Shown here piece by piece: positions 9,868-18,522 of a DNA stretch of 64,000 nucleotides. A program made the position numbers and the translations under genes. Positions within the stretch are counted from its first letter, which is position 1. Every line of letters begins with the position of its first letter. The notes beneath the pieces were generated by a model. It was not told where the DNA came from. It searched no databases and saw only the letters and a list, made by a program, of their open reading frames with translations. This DNA comes from Draconibacterium mangrovi (GTDB lineage Bacteria > Bacteroidota > Bacteroidia > Bacteroidales > Prolixibacteraceae): contig NZ_JAAAGB010000005.1 of the NCBI RefSeq assembly GCF_010586825.1, positions 186,001 to 250,000 on the forward strand. Reading direction: 5' to 3'.

Positions 9868-9897
9868 ATCATAAATATTTAGTAAAAGAGGGGAGAA

Positions 9898-9931
9898 GCG
9901 GGTTTACAAGCTTTTGTAAGCCTGCTTTTTT
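9898..9931 (+). terminator. Rho-independent terminator after the DUF5916 gene
   Basis: 12-bp stem (9898-9909 with 9914-9925, two G-T pairs), 4-nt loop, then six T. It lies about 30 nt after the stop codon. The rest of the gap to 10158 shows no supportable gene. Confidence 0.88.
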
Positions 9932-10158
9932 ACTGGGAATGGAGCACGGAGGAAGGGAAAATTGTATAAGTAGTGGCAGATTGTATAATAGTTTCTCCTC
10001 AAACAGAGATAAAGTTAGAATTAGCTACCAACCCAAATGTTACATAATACCTCTGCCAATACTTATACAAAATGGTGAATGTTGTTTTACATCAAAAGTT
10101 AATCTGTTAAATGAGGCATCTAATTACGAGTAATTTATTTACCTCAAGCCAATCCGGA

Positions 10159-10824
10159 TTATCTTTTTTGTATACGTGTAGTAAAATCACCAATAATATT
10201 TTCATACTTTCTTAAAACCCTGTCCCAAGGTCGGAATAGTTCGTCTGATTTAACACTAGTTCTTGCAGAGCCACTATATTCACTATTTAATTTCACTTTA
10301 TATGTAAGAGGATTTGAATTAGCTAATTTTAAAATAAGCCTGGTTCTAATTGTATTTTGCATGAAACTTTGAACAGACCATGCTGTTCTTAAGTAGCTGG
10401 TTTCCTTGTCACTGACTTCAATAGCATCAAAATAGTCAGTTACAATCATATATACCAATTTCCAGGCTTCATCCTCTGTTAAATCCGGATTTACTACTAT
10501 TTCAAAATCTACATTCGATTGATCTGTCTGAATAGATGCAATTTCTGAATCATCTTTTTGCATATCAAAAAAGAAAACTTTCGGAGCCTCAGGGCCTCCT
10601 TTTTTTCCACATAAAGTAGTTTCATACATGAGAAAACCTGGTTTGGTCGCCCGGACATTGTAACATTCTTTTGCGTCGAGTTTTAATGTATACGAGCCGA
10701 TACCTGCCTTTTCTCCGTTGACAAAAATTTGTGCATCAGGTTCTGATGTCGAAATTCTTGTTTTTTGAGCTGATACTTGAGAAATAGCAATGAAAAATAA
10801 AAAGAGTAAAATAATTGATTTCAT
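10159..10824 (-). CDS. Secreted PEGA-domain protein of unknown function
   Basis: 221 aa with a clear Sec signal peptide (about 1-19, cleavage after VSA). Residues about 20-95 form a small PEGA-like beta domain (TSEPDAQIFVNGEKAG followed by YTLKL and VRATKPGFLMYE), a fold often found in surface or periplasmic proteins. The rest (about 100-221) is alpha/beta, ends in basic residues, and matches nothing I recognise. It is convergent with the DUF5916 gene and divergent from the GH105 gene, so it appears to be a single transcript not obviously tied to glycan breakdown. Codon use looks like that of its neighbours, although the gene is more A+T rich. Confidence 0.7.
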   Translation of the reverse strand: MKSIILLFLFFIAISQVSAQKTRISTSEPDAQIFVNGEKAGIGSYTLKLDAKECYNVRATKPGFLMYETTLCGKKGGPEAPKVFFFDMQKDDSEIASIQTDQSNVDFEIVVNPDLTEDEAWKLVYMIVTDYFDAIEVSDKETSYLRTAWSVQSFMQNTIRTRLILKLANSNPLTYKVKLNSEYSGSARTSVKSDELFRPWDRVLRKYENIIGDFTTRIQKR

Positions 10825-11218
10825 AATTGTAATTTAAATGTTAAATAAATAATTATGTATAACCGGGAAAGAAACAAAAGGTTTATAGGTATTTTATTAA
10901 AAGTGTTGTCAGGTATAATAACCGGCTTATTATGAATGTGTTTCTCTTAATGTTTACCAACGTCTATATACAGCACATTATGTTTAGCCATTACAAGTTA
11001 TAACTGATAAGTATAAACAAGTATAAAACACCATTGTCTCCACCTAAGAGACAAACTATCAATAAGTTTAAAATACATTTATTTCTGTTTCAGCTAATAA
11101 AAAGACTTGATAAACCTGATTTTACCTGTTTTGTGAATAGCTTCCCGCGATATAATACATTTTTACTTTTGAAAATCTTGCGGTTAGATTAGTTTTGTTA
11201 TTAAACAAAATTAAACCA
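10825..11218. other. Divergent intergenic region (PEGA protein / GH105), 394 bp
   Basis: A+T-rich with no supportable ORF. It holds a perfect TAnnTTTG box at 11164-11171 for the GH105 gene and a 7-bp inverted repeat (TTGTCTC-N7-GAGACAA) at 11034-11054. Nothing else was recognised. Confidence 0.6.
11164..11171 (+). promoter_or_regulatory. Bacteroidetes -7 promoter box of the GH105 gene
   Basis: TACTTTTG matches the TAnnTTTG consensus exactly and lies 47 nt before the ATG at 11219. No clear TTTG -33 element is seen at the usual distance. Confidence 0.5.
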
Positions 11219-12400
11219 ATGAGAGCATTTTCAATTATCTTCCTGATTGTTGCCCTGATCGGATGCAATTCAAAAAATACCAAACAAAATTCAGCAAAAA
11301 CAACCGAACCTTTGTGGTCGGTAAAATTTGCCGAAACCGTATTGCATGAAGCCGACAGTCTGATCTATTATAAACGCGATAATCCTAAATTCGAGTACGA
11401 TTTTGCCTTTTTGGGCGATGCCATATATAAGCTTAAGGATATTGATCCGAAATATGGCGCTTACCTTAAAGATTATATTGATTTTTTCGTGAACGAGGAT
11501 GGCAGCATCAACGAATACAAGATTTCGGATTATAACATCGACCGTGTGCGGCCCGGTAACAGCATCGTTACGTTGTACCAGGATTATGGCGACGAGAAAT
11601 ACCGCCTGGGGGCAGAAACACTGGTAGCGCAAATGAAAAGTCATCCGCGCACAAATTCGGGCGGTTTTTGGCATAAAAAAATATACCCCTATCAAATGTG
11701 GTTGGATGGTTTGTACATGGCCTCTCCGTTTTTGGCTCGTTATGCCAAAGAATTCGATCAGCCGCAATGGTTTGATGAAGTGACTTTTCAGTTGCAGGAA
11801 GTGTATAAACATACCCTCGACGAAAAAACGGGGCTGGTTTATCATGCCTGGGACGAAAGTCGCGAGCAAAGCTGGTGCAACAAAGAAACCGGCCAGTCGA
11901 AACACTTCTGGAGCCGTGCAACCGGCTGGTACATGATGGCTTTGGTTGATGTGCTGGAAAATCTGCCTGAAGATCATAAAGACAGGGAAACACTGATCAC
12001 TATTCTGAATGATTTGAGTGCAGCTATTCTGAAGGTTCAGGATGCGGAAACAGGATTGTGGTACCAGGTGATGGATAGAGGAGGCGAAGACCGCAACTAC
12101 CTGGAAGCATCTGGATCGGCAATGTTTATCTACGCATTTGCCAAAGGAGCTAAAAACAACTGGCTGCCGCAGGATTATTTTGACATCGCTGATAAAGCTT
12201 TCGACAGTTTAGTTGAAAACCTGGTTACGGAAGATGAGAATGGATTTGTAACTTTAACCAATACTTGTGGCTCTTGTGGTTTGGGAGGAAATCCGTATCG
12301 CGAAGCCGATTATAACTACTACGTTACTGAAAAAAAAGTGGATAACGACCAAAAAGGTGTTGCTCCTTTGATTGTGGCTGCCATTGAATTAAATAAATAG
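11219..12400 (+). CDS. GH105 unsaturated rhamnogalacturonyl hydrolase, lipoprotein
   Basis: 393 aa from the ATG at 11219; the reading frame also opens at a TTG 24 nt earlier, which would spoil the signal peptide. The lipobox LIGC puts the lipid on C16. The (alpha/alpha)6-barrel features of the GH88/GH105 group are visible: D109 in NIDRVRPG and D163 in WLDGLYM occupy the positions of the two catalytic aspartates of YteR, and WSRATGW (231-237) lines the active site. It removes the 4,5-unsaturated uronic acid left by a polysaccharide lyase at the non-reducing end. The DUF4861 gene follows after 18 nt, so the two form an operon. Confidence 0.88.
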   Translation: MRAFSIIFLIVALIGCNSKNTKQNSAKTTEPLWSVKFAETVLHEADSLIYYKRDNPKFEYDFAFLGDAIYKLKDIDPKYGAYLKDYIDFFVNEDGSINEYKISDYNIDRVRPGNSIVTLYQDYGDEKYRLGAETLVAQMKSHPRTNSGGFWHKKIYPYQMWLDGLYMASPFLARYAKEFDQPQWFDEVTFQLQEVYKHTLDEKTGLVYHAWDESREQSWCNKETGQSKHFWSRATGWYMMALVDVLENLPEDHKDRETLITILNDLSAAILKVQDAETGLWYQVMDRGGEDRNYLEASGSAMFIYAFAKGAKNNWLPQDYFDIADKAFDSLVENLVTEDENGFVTLTNTCGSCGLGGNPYREADYNYYVTEKKVDNDQKGVAPLIVAAIELNK

Positions 12401-12418
12401 AATCAAACAAAACCGAAA

Positions 12419-13282
12419 ATGAAGATGAGAAGATTAGTACTGCTGTTATTTGCTGTTGTTCTGATTGCAACGGCTCAGGCACAAAATAAAACCGATGTAA
12501 GTTTATTTATGCGCTCGGACAGTTTGCAACAGAGCGAAATTAGCGCCGAATCGGGCGATCTGTACAATACAATCGGGCATCATGGTCCGGCTGTAGAGAA
12601 CGAGTGGATGGCCCTGCGCATTTATTTTAGCGATAAAGTGGCTATTGATGTTTATTCGAAAGCTAAACCTCAGCTTGAACTACGGGAAAAAGTGTGGTAT
12701 CCAACGGCTGAAGATCAAAAAAACGGTTGGGGAGCCGATTATTACAAAGCCGGCGAAACCGTGGGATTGGGTGGCGTACGTCTTTGGGACGGCGAGAAAG
12801 TTATTCGGTTGAATCCGGTTTCAAACCGTACGGCTCGCGTAGTAAAAGAACCTACCTGCTCGTACATGGAAATGTTATCGGAAGATGTGCCTTACAAGGG
12901 GCGGAAAATTGATGTGTTGGTGCGCGTTACGGCTTATTCGGGCGAACGAAATGCCAAAGTGGATGCTTTTGCCTTAACCGACGAACCCGTACAATTTGTT
13001 ACCGGGGTGAATTACCACAAAGGGCAGGAGATTTACAAAAATGACGGATTGATTGCCACCTGGGGTTTACATCCGGAAGATGTAGCTGCCGAACTGGTTG
13101 AGTTAGGCGCAGCTATAATGTACGATCCGGCTGATTTTGTAAAAACTAAAGACGATGGTACGCAGTTTCTTCTCATCAGCAAACCGGGCAAACAATTAAC
13201 AACCTGGATATCGTCGGCTTGCGGTCGTGAAGCGGAGATCAATACCATGGAAAAGTTTATCGGCTTTCTTGAAAAGCGATAA
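12419..13282 (+). CDS. Secreted DUF4861-like protein
   Basis: 287 aa with a Sec signal peptide (about 1-21, ATAQA cleavage). The sequence resembles DUF4861, a beta-rich family found almost only in Bacteroidetes polysaccharide loci. Recognisable stretches are GHHGPAVENEWMALRIYF (about 53-70), KVWYPTAEDQKNGWGADYYK (about 84-103) and GLGGVRLWDG. Conserved His, Glu, Trp and Tyr in the first two could form an active site, but no catalytic machinery is proven from sequence. Operon coupling to a GH105 enzyme suggests a role on the same uronate-containing oligosaccharides. The family assignment is by recall and should be checked by profile search. Confidence 0.7.
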   Translation: MKMRRLVLLLFAVVLIATAQAQNKTDVSLFMRSDSLQQSEISAESGDLYNTIGHHGPAVENEWMALRIYFSDKVAIDVYSKAKPQLELREKVWYPTAEDQKNGWGADYYKAGETVGLGGVRLWDGEKVIRLNPVSNRTARVVKEPTCSYMEMLSEDVPYKGRKIDVLVRVTAYSGERNAKVDAFALTDEPVQFVTGVNYHKGQEIYKNDGLIATWGLHPEDVAAELVELGAAIMYDPADFVKTKDDGTQFLLISKPGKQLTTWISSACGREAEINTMEKFIGFLEKR

Positions 13283-13344
13283 GTGAATATAAATCGATCT
13301 GAAATAAAGAGTCTTATACCGAAACTGGAAAAAGCTATCCGGAG

Positions 13345-13574
13345 GGTTAAACAAAAGTTTAAAGCAAAAAACAATTTTGAGGCTTAAACTTTTGTTTAAA
13401 CGCCGGCGGAGCTCCGGTGAAGGCTTAAAAGTTTGTTTAAACGCTTCCGGTCTTCCTTTTGAGGCTTAAACGTTTGTTTAAACCTTGTCGGGCGTTCCTT
13501 TTGGGCTTTAAACGTTAGTTTAAGCCCTGACCGGCAAGTTTTTGCCTTTTAAACTTTAGTTTAAGAGTAAATTC
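13345..13574. repeat. 41-bp tandem array of palindromic units
   Basis: Four complete units of exactly 41 bp start at 13381, 13422, 13463 and 13504; a fifth, decayed unit starts at 13545. Each opens with a roughly 21-bp near-palindrome of the form GGCTTAAAC-N4-GTTTAAAC and continues with about 20 bp of more variable, CCGG- and CTTTTG-containing sequence. A further palindrome core in opposite orientation sits at 13345-13365. The period is not a multiple of three and no ORF spans the array. It fills the 331-bp gap between convergent genes (DUF4861 and GH43), where it may stop transcription from both sides. It lacks the conserved repeat/unique spacer pattern of CRISPR. Confidence 0.85.
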
Positions 13575-13613
13575 AGGAATTTTTTTCTGATTGACATTGA
13601 ATATTTCAAGGTT

Positions 13614-14609
13614 CTAAGGCTTATAGGGCCCAACAATTACCAGTTTATCGCCCGAATCATCCACCTCGAACAAATGAGGAATCCGAACATAACGACCGTT
13701 TACATCTTTATGACTGTGTGCCGACAGGAGTAATTTACCCTCGAAAGTACGGAACAGCATACCGTGCCCAAAGTTTGGAGGTGTAACAGGTTCTTTCTCC
13801 TGTATCCACGGGCCATACAAAGTGCCACTTTCGGAGTAGGCAACACCCTGAACATAATCGCTAAAAACCCAGCTGGTCCATAACATGCCCAGCTTACCGG
13901 TTTGCGTTTCGAATAACCATGGTCCGTCGGTAACTTTATTTGGGATGATGTTTCCCTGCTCATCTTTTTCGCGGCTCCATGGCGAGTCGTGTGCACGAAA
14001 TAAAACCTTTCCTTCACCAATCGTTCCCGAGAGATCCGGTTTTAGTTCGATCTTTTCAATGGTGCCGTTCCAGTTTTGCAGCCACTCGTAGCAATAAACC
14101 ATGTACGGTTTTCCGTCTTTATCCACCCAAAATGTTCCGTCTAAAGTGGGTTTATCGGCCGGCAGATAAGTCGGGTCCTTCATCGGAACATAAGGCCCGT
14201 CGGGTTTATCGCTTACCAAAACATGACTGGCTCGTCGCTCGATCTCATTTCCTCTAACCGTATCGATAATCACATTGCGGTTAGTAAAAGTGGCAAAATA
14301 GTAGTACTTGCCGTTGTATTGATGCAATTCGGCCGCCCAGATCATAGGGCGCGGTCCCATCCACGAATCAGGATCGGTTTGTGCCACCACGAAAGGGCCG
14401 GTCCACCATTTCAGATCTTTACTTTTCCAAAGCAATCCGCCCGTTCCGGTCATGTAATAAGTGGCGGTATTTTTATCGGCCAGAATGCACGGATCGCTCA
14501 ATCGAATGGAGTCCAGAGGAATATTCTCTTTCACTTCGGGTTTCCGGTTTTGTGCAGAAAGGGGAACAATTACGGCGATTAAAAATAATAGCGTTAAAAG
14601 TCTTTTCAT
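13614..14609 (-). CDS. GH43 family glycosidase (arabinofuranosidase/xylosidase type)
   Basis: 331 aa with a Sec signal peptide (about 1-20). The five-bladed beta-propeller of GH43 is indicated by three acidic catalytic positions: the general base D39 in LSDPCILAD, the pKa modulator D157 in TLDGTFWVD, and the probable general acid E234 in DGPWLFE. It would remove arabinose (or galactose/xylose) from side chains. It is the last gene of the nine-gene minus-strand operon, 39 nt after the GH105 gene, and its 3' end faces the 41-bp repeat array. No accessory domain is present. The exact subfamily cannot be set from sequence reading. Confidence 0.85.
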   Translation of the reverse strand: MKRLLTLLFLIAVIVPLSAQNRKPEVKENIPLDSIRLSDPCILADKNTATYYMTGTGGLLWKSKDLKWWTGPFVVAQTDPDSWMGPRPMIWAAELHQYNGKYYYFATFTNRNVIIDTVRGNEIERRASHVLVSDKPDGPYVPMKDPTYLPADKPTLDGTFWVDKDGKPYMVYCYEWLQNWNGTIEKIELKPDLSGTIGEGKVLFRAHDSPWSREKDEQGNIIPNKVTDGPWLFETQTGKLGMLWTSWVFSDYVQGVAYSESGTLYGPWIQEKEPVTPPNFGHGMLFRTFEGKLLLSAHSHKDVNGRYVRIPHLFEVDDSGDKLVIVGPYKP

Positions 14610-14648
14610 TGGTTTCAGTTTATGCCGTTATCAATTCAGGCGGAGCTG

Positions 14649-15773
14649 CTATTTACACAATTTGTAAACTTCGCTACCGGCTAAAAGGAAACAGCCCAAA
14701 CCGTAATCTTCAAAATCGGGTTTGCTGGTGTAAGTTACCGGTTGCCCGTCTTTTGGCTCTTTTCCGGTTCCCTGCACATAGCCTAAAAATCCATCTTCAT
14801 GAACCGATTCAGTGGCCAGTGCATTCCAACCTTTAGTAATAGCCGGGATGTATTTTTTTGCGCTCAAAATACCATTGTTCACTCCCCACGCCATGCCGTA
14901 TACAAACATCGATGTGCCGCTTGCCTCTTTGCCCCCGTAATTGTTCGGGTCGTGCAGACTGGCATTCCAAAAACCATCTTCGCGCTGAATGGGAAGAACG
15001 GCTTTCATCATCTCCTTGTAGGTTTTCAGGTATTCTTTGTAGTGCGGATCATCTTCGGGTAAAATATCCATTACCCGAACGAGAGCGGCCACCACCCAGC
15101 CGTTTCCTCGGCTCCAGTAGCAATCTTCGCCGTTTGGCTCTGTGTAGGGCGGTGTAAAATCGGCATCGCGCCACCACAAACCATCTTTTTTATTGTACAA
15201 GCCCTGCGTAACTTTTGTGTCCATATACATTTTGTACATGCGCTCCGAGTACTTGCTGTCTCCGGTAAGTATGGCCAGTTTGGCAAATACCGGCATGGCC
15301 ATTTGCAGCGCATCAATCCAGTCCCAGTCGTCAGTTTTATCGGTTTTGAGCATCAAATCTACCGAGGCTTTAATGTCTTTTATGCGCTCCGGTTTTTGTT
15401 CGATGTTATACAAATCGATATAAGTTTGTCCGGCGCACTGGTTGTCGGCATTTCGCGAATCAGAACCGTATCGTAATCCCCATTTATGAGACTCGCCCCA
15501 GTCGATCGCGTATTGCAAATAGGCCGGATCGGGTTTTATGGAATACAAGGCCATTAATCCTTCGTAATACACCGCGCGGGTCCACAGGTTGCTGGGACGT
15601 TCTTTGTTTGTGATCACGTTCACCCCCGGATCTGGCCACTTTTTCATCAGGTGGGCATTGGTCTGTTCCATTTTTTCTATTACATCAGCTTTTGATGGAA
15701 GTTGTTGCGCGTTCAGCAGGTTAACTGATCCTGCTATGAGGCAGCTGATTAGTACAATTATTCCTTTTTTCAT
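14649..15773 (-). CDS. GH105 unsaturated rhamnogalacturonyl hydrolase (YteR-like)
   Basis: 374 aa with a Sec signal peptide (about 1-22). It is the closest of the three GH105 proteins here to YteR: D110 in NADNQCAGQ and D154 in WIDALQM match the two catalytic aspartates, and WSRGNGW is at 220-226. It cleaves the delta-4,5-unsaturated galacturonyl-rhamnose bond of lyase-generated RG-I oligosaccharides, probably in the periplasm. It is followed by GH43 (39 nt) and preceded by the GH105-CE12 fusion (96 nt, the widest gap in this operon; no terminator seen there). Confidence 0.9.
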   Translation of the reverse strand: MKKGIIVLISCLIAGSVNLLNAQQLPSKADVIEKMEQTNAHLMKKWPDPGVNVITNKERPSNLWTRAVYYEGLMALYSIKPDPAYLQYAIDWGESHKWGLRYGSDSRNADNQCAGQTYIDLYNIEQKPERIKDIKASVDLMLKTDKTDDWDWIDALQMAMPVFAKLAILTGDSKYSERMYKMYMDTKVTQGLYNKKDGLWWRDADFTPPYTEPNGEDCYWSRGNGWVVAALVRVMDILPEDDPHYKEYLKTYKEMMKAVLPIQREDGFWNASLHDPNNYGGKEASGTSMFVYGMAWGVNNGILSAKKYIPAITKGWNALATESVHEDGFLGYVQGTGKEPKDGQPVTYTSKPDFEDYGLGCFLLAGSEVYKLCK

Positions 15774-15869
15774 ATGATAAAAATAGTTTGATTTAAAAGT
15801 GGTTACCGCATTTTATGCTTGTGATCTCCCCCCCGATGTTTTACAGTTTCTTTACTGATTTTGAATATT

Positions 15870-18479
15870 TTAGTTACCATCAGGTTTGATTAGGTCATAG
15901 TTTGGGCTGTCGGGCCAGAAAAAGTTTTGCCAGCTATCCGGCTGTTTAGGATCGAAAGTTTTCCAGTCGTCAATAATGTATTTTTTTAACTCGTTATCAT
16001 TGTCGATAAGTTCCTGAACAACGCATTTTGCCAGTTCGTAAGCCCCGTAAGGACTAAAATGTGTATTGTCTGCCAAGGGGTTATCCTGGTTGGGGAAAGT
16101 GTTGGCAGGGTAGTGAACAAAGGCTTTTTTTGAGTTTTCTACTCCCAAACTTTCGTAAAAATACTTACTCATTACATTGAGGTCGATGAGAGGAATATTT
16201 TCCCGGGCTGCCAACTGGCGCACAGCATCGGGATATTCTTCGAGTGTATTCACTATTTTGCCTTTTTCATCAAATTTTCTTCGGTTGGTTGAACTTACCA
16301 ACACGGTTTGGGCTCCTTTTTCTTTAGCCGATTTGATGTAGAAACGGAGTTCATCCTGGTAAGTGGTATACGGTTCTACATGGTTGCCACCTGGTTTTTG
16401 ATCATTGTGTGCGAATTCAATAAAAAGATAATCGCCAGGTTTTATCAGGCTTATTATTTTTTTTAGACGATTTTCGCGTCTGAATGCTTTTAGGGTTTCA
16501 CCCGATTCGGCATAATTGGCGACTACAATTTCCGGTTTTAAAAAGCGTGTAAACATTTGTCCCCACGATGCCCACGGCTCGTATTCCTGATCAACCACTG
16601 TTGAGTTTCCGGCCAGGTAGATTACCGGTAAATCGTTGGCCTCCTCAATTATTATTGACGATACGCAAGGGAGGGGACCGTTAAATTCAAGAGTTAGGCA
16701 GTCATCCCAGTTCAGGTATGTCATTTCCCGTGTTTTCCGGTGAATCTCCTCAGTGGCATTAATTTGTGGCGAGCGGTGATCAACAACAATGGTTTTGCTC
16801 ACGATCTCGCCTTTTTTTGTTTGAATATTTTCAAGCATTAAACGGCGCGATTCCGCTTTTACAGTGGTAGCAGTAGCTTCCCTGGTATTTCCCAGTGTTA
16901 ATGTAATCTTGTAGCGGCCTTCACGTACATCAAACTGGAAATAAAACGGTGCATCGGAACTGATCCAGTCATCGCTTGCTTTGTTTGATCCATTCTTCTG
17001 ACCTGTCTTTAAAGCAACCTCACTAATGATTCCAAAACCATTCTCTTTTGAATACGATGTTGCAGGAGTTAAAGCCTGAAAGCCATCGGCTACTTTTCCG
17101 TTTCCAAAATCAAATCTCCATTCACTCTTTTTTTTTTCGGTATAAAACTGAAGCGAGCTGTCGTTAATTCTGATGTCGTGTGTTTTTACCAGTTCTATCA
17201 TTTCTGCTCCAGCCAGGATAACAGGGCCGTATCCGTGAGCGGCGAATACGTTAACCGGACGATAATAGTAAAATGCAGGATCAAAACCCATGCCTGTTCC
17301 CACGCAGGTACCTTCAACCTGTCCTTTTTCGTTCACTTTTGTTGATACGGCATTCCAGGCCAGGCAGGCTACCGGACCATAAACTTTTGCATCAACATAA
17401 CCACGGTTAATGGCCCGAGCAATTGCATAGGTATAAATGGCTGTAGCCGATGTTTCCAGGTACGTATCGTTCCGGTCGATCAGCTGATGCCAGAATCCTG
17501 TTCCATCCTGGTAACCGGCCAATCCCTTTATGTGGCGTTTTAACAGGTCGAGCACCTTATCTCTATCCGGATAATCTTCCGGAAGTACTTCAAGCAATTC
17601 TACCAGTGTCATTACAGCCCAGCCGTTGGCTCTTCCCCAGTGAAACTGCGGATGTTCTTCCATATCCATTATCCAGCCGTGCATGTAAAGCCCCTTTTCG
17701 TAATTGAACATACGATTTGAAAATTGTAACACCTGTTTCACGGCATCATCAAAATATTTATTGTCGCCACTGTAACTACCCATTTGTGCCAATGCCGGAA
17801 CGCTCATAAACAGATCGTCGAGCCACAGGGAATTGGGTTGCGGACGATTGCGTGCCAGTGTATTGTCCTCAAAACGAAATTGTTTGTTGCTGATGTAATC
17901 GATGTAACTTTTTATTCTACTGTCCAGATTTTGGGCTTTTCCGCTGTTGCTTGCTTTAATCATGGCTGCACAAATGGCTCCGCAATCGTCGAGTGCGTGA
18001 GGGTGAACGGAGCGGTACAAGGCGTATTGTGCGCCTGGGTTTTGTTCTTCAACCTTTGTAAACGCATCCAGCGCTTTACCCATAAAATTGAGCCTTTCGC
18101 TGGTATAAGCTGCGTACTTCGGATCTCCCGAAGTTTTACTCGCGAGTAACATGCCGGCATAGGTAACTCCCCATTCATAACTGTTTAACCGAAAGTCTCC
18201 CGGCATAAAAATGGTATTTTCATCCACTTTTGAAAAATCAGTAATTTCTTCCCCGGTATTTTTATTCTGGAGTTTGGCAGGGGTGCTTTCATTTAAATAG
18301 TTATAAACTTTATCGATGGTTTTTATAATATCGTCTACATCCGGTTTTCCGTAAGGGTTGGGATAATCCGGTTGAAGCAGATGCAGCGGAGTAGTTACAT
18401 CATTTACTTTTTGAGCCGATACTGTCAAGCCGAACAAGGTGCAAATAACAGTAAAAATGGTAATTAATTTCTTATTCAT
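15870..18479 (-). CDS. GH105-CE12 fusion: unsaturated uronyl hydrolase plus rhamnogalacturonan acetylesterase
   Basis: 869 aa, secreted (signal peptide about 1-22). Residues about 45-435 are a GH105-type (alpha/alpha)6 barrel: D164/D165 in HALDDCGA and D221/D222 in LWLDDLFM cover the catalytic aspartates, and WGRANGW is at 281-287. Residues about 450-610 form a beta-rich linker domain like that found N-terminal to some CE12 esterases (EWRFDFGNGKVADGF). Residues about 618-830 are an SGNH esterase: S626 in GNSTV, G660 in AESGET, N692 in HND, and D804/H807 in DNTH. One polypeptide can thus deacetylate RG-I and remove its terminal unsaturated uronate. Both active sites look intact. It sits between the tandem CE12 gene and GH105. 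Confidence 0.88.
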   Translation of the reverse strand: MNKKLITIFTVICTLFGLTVSAQKVNDVTTPLHLLQPDYPNPYGKPDVDDIIKTIDKVYNYLNESTPAKLQNKNTGEEITDFSKVDENTIFMPGDFRLNSYEWGVTYAGMLLASKTSGDPKYAAYTSERLNFMGKALDAFTKVEEQNPGAQYALYRSVHPHALDDCGAICAAMIKASNSGKAQNLDSRIKSYIDYISNKQFRFEDNTLARNRPQPNSLWLDDLFMSVPALAQMGSYSGDNKYFDDAVKQVLQFSNRMFNYEKGLYMHGWIMDMEEHPQFHWGRANGWAVMTLVELLEVLPEDYPDRDKVLDLLKRHIKGLAGYQDGTGFWHQLIDRNDTYLETSATAIYTYAIARAINRGYVDAKVYGPVACLAWNAVSTKVNEKGQVEGTCVGTGMGFDPAFYYYRPVNVFAAHGYGPVILAGAEMIELVKTHDIRINDSSLQFYTEKKKSEWRFDFGNGKVADGFQALTPATSYSKENGFGIISEVALKTGQKNGSNKASDDWISSDAPFYFQFDVREGRYKITLTLGNTREATATTVKAESRRLMLENIQTKKGEIVSKTIVVDHRSPQINATEEIHRKTREMTYLNWDDCLTLEFNGPLPCVSSIIIEEANDLPVIYLAGNSTVVDQEYEPWASWGQMFTRFLKPEIVVANYAESGETLKAFRRENRLKKIISLIKPGDYLFIEFAHNDQKPGGNHVEPYTTYQDELRFYIKSAKEKGAQTVLVSSTNRRKFDEKGKIVNTLEEYPDAVRQLAARENIPLIDLNVMSKYFYESLGVENSKKAFVHYPANTFPNQDNPLADNTHFSPYGAYELAKCVVQELIDNDNELKKYIIDDWKTFDPKQPDSWQNFFWPDSPNYDLIKPDGN

Positions 18480-18522
18480 ATCGTTTTTGATTTTTGTAAT
18501 CAGTGTTTAGATTCATTATAGT

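Noticed and set aside
9939-10133. 64-codon plus-strand frame after the DUF5916 terminator
   Set aside because: No family features, lies in a convergent gap, and no promoter is visible.
13381-13574. CRISPR array
   Set aside because: The units are fused 41-bp tandem repeats with diverging cores; spacers are similar to each other rather than unique, and no cas genes are nearby.
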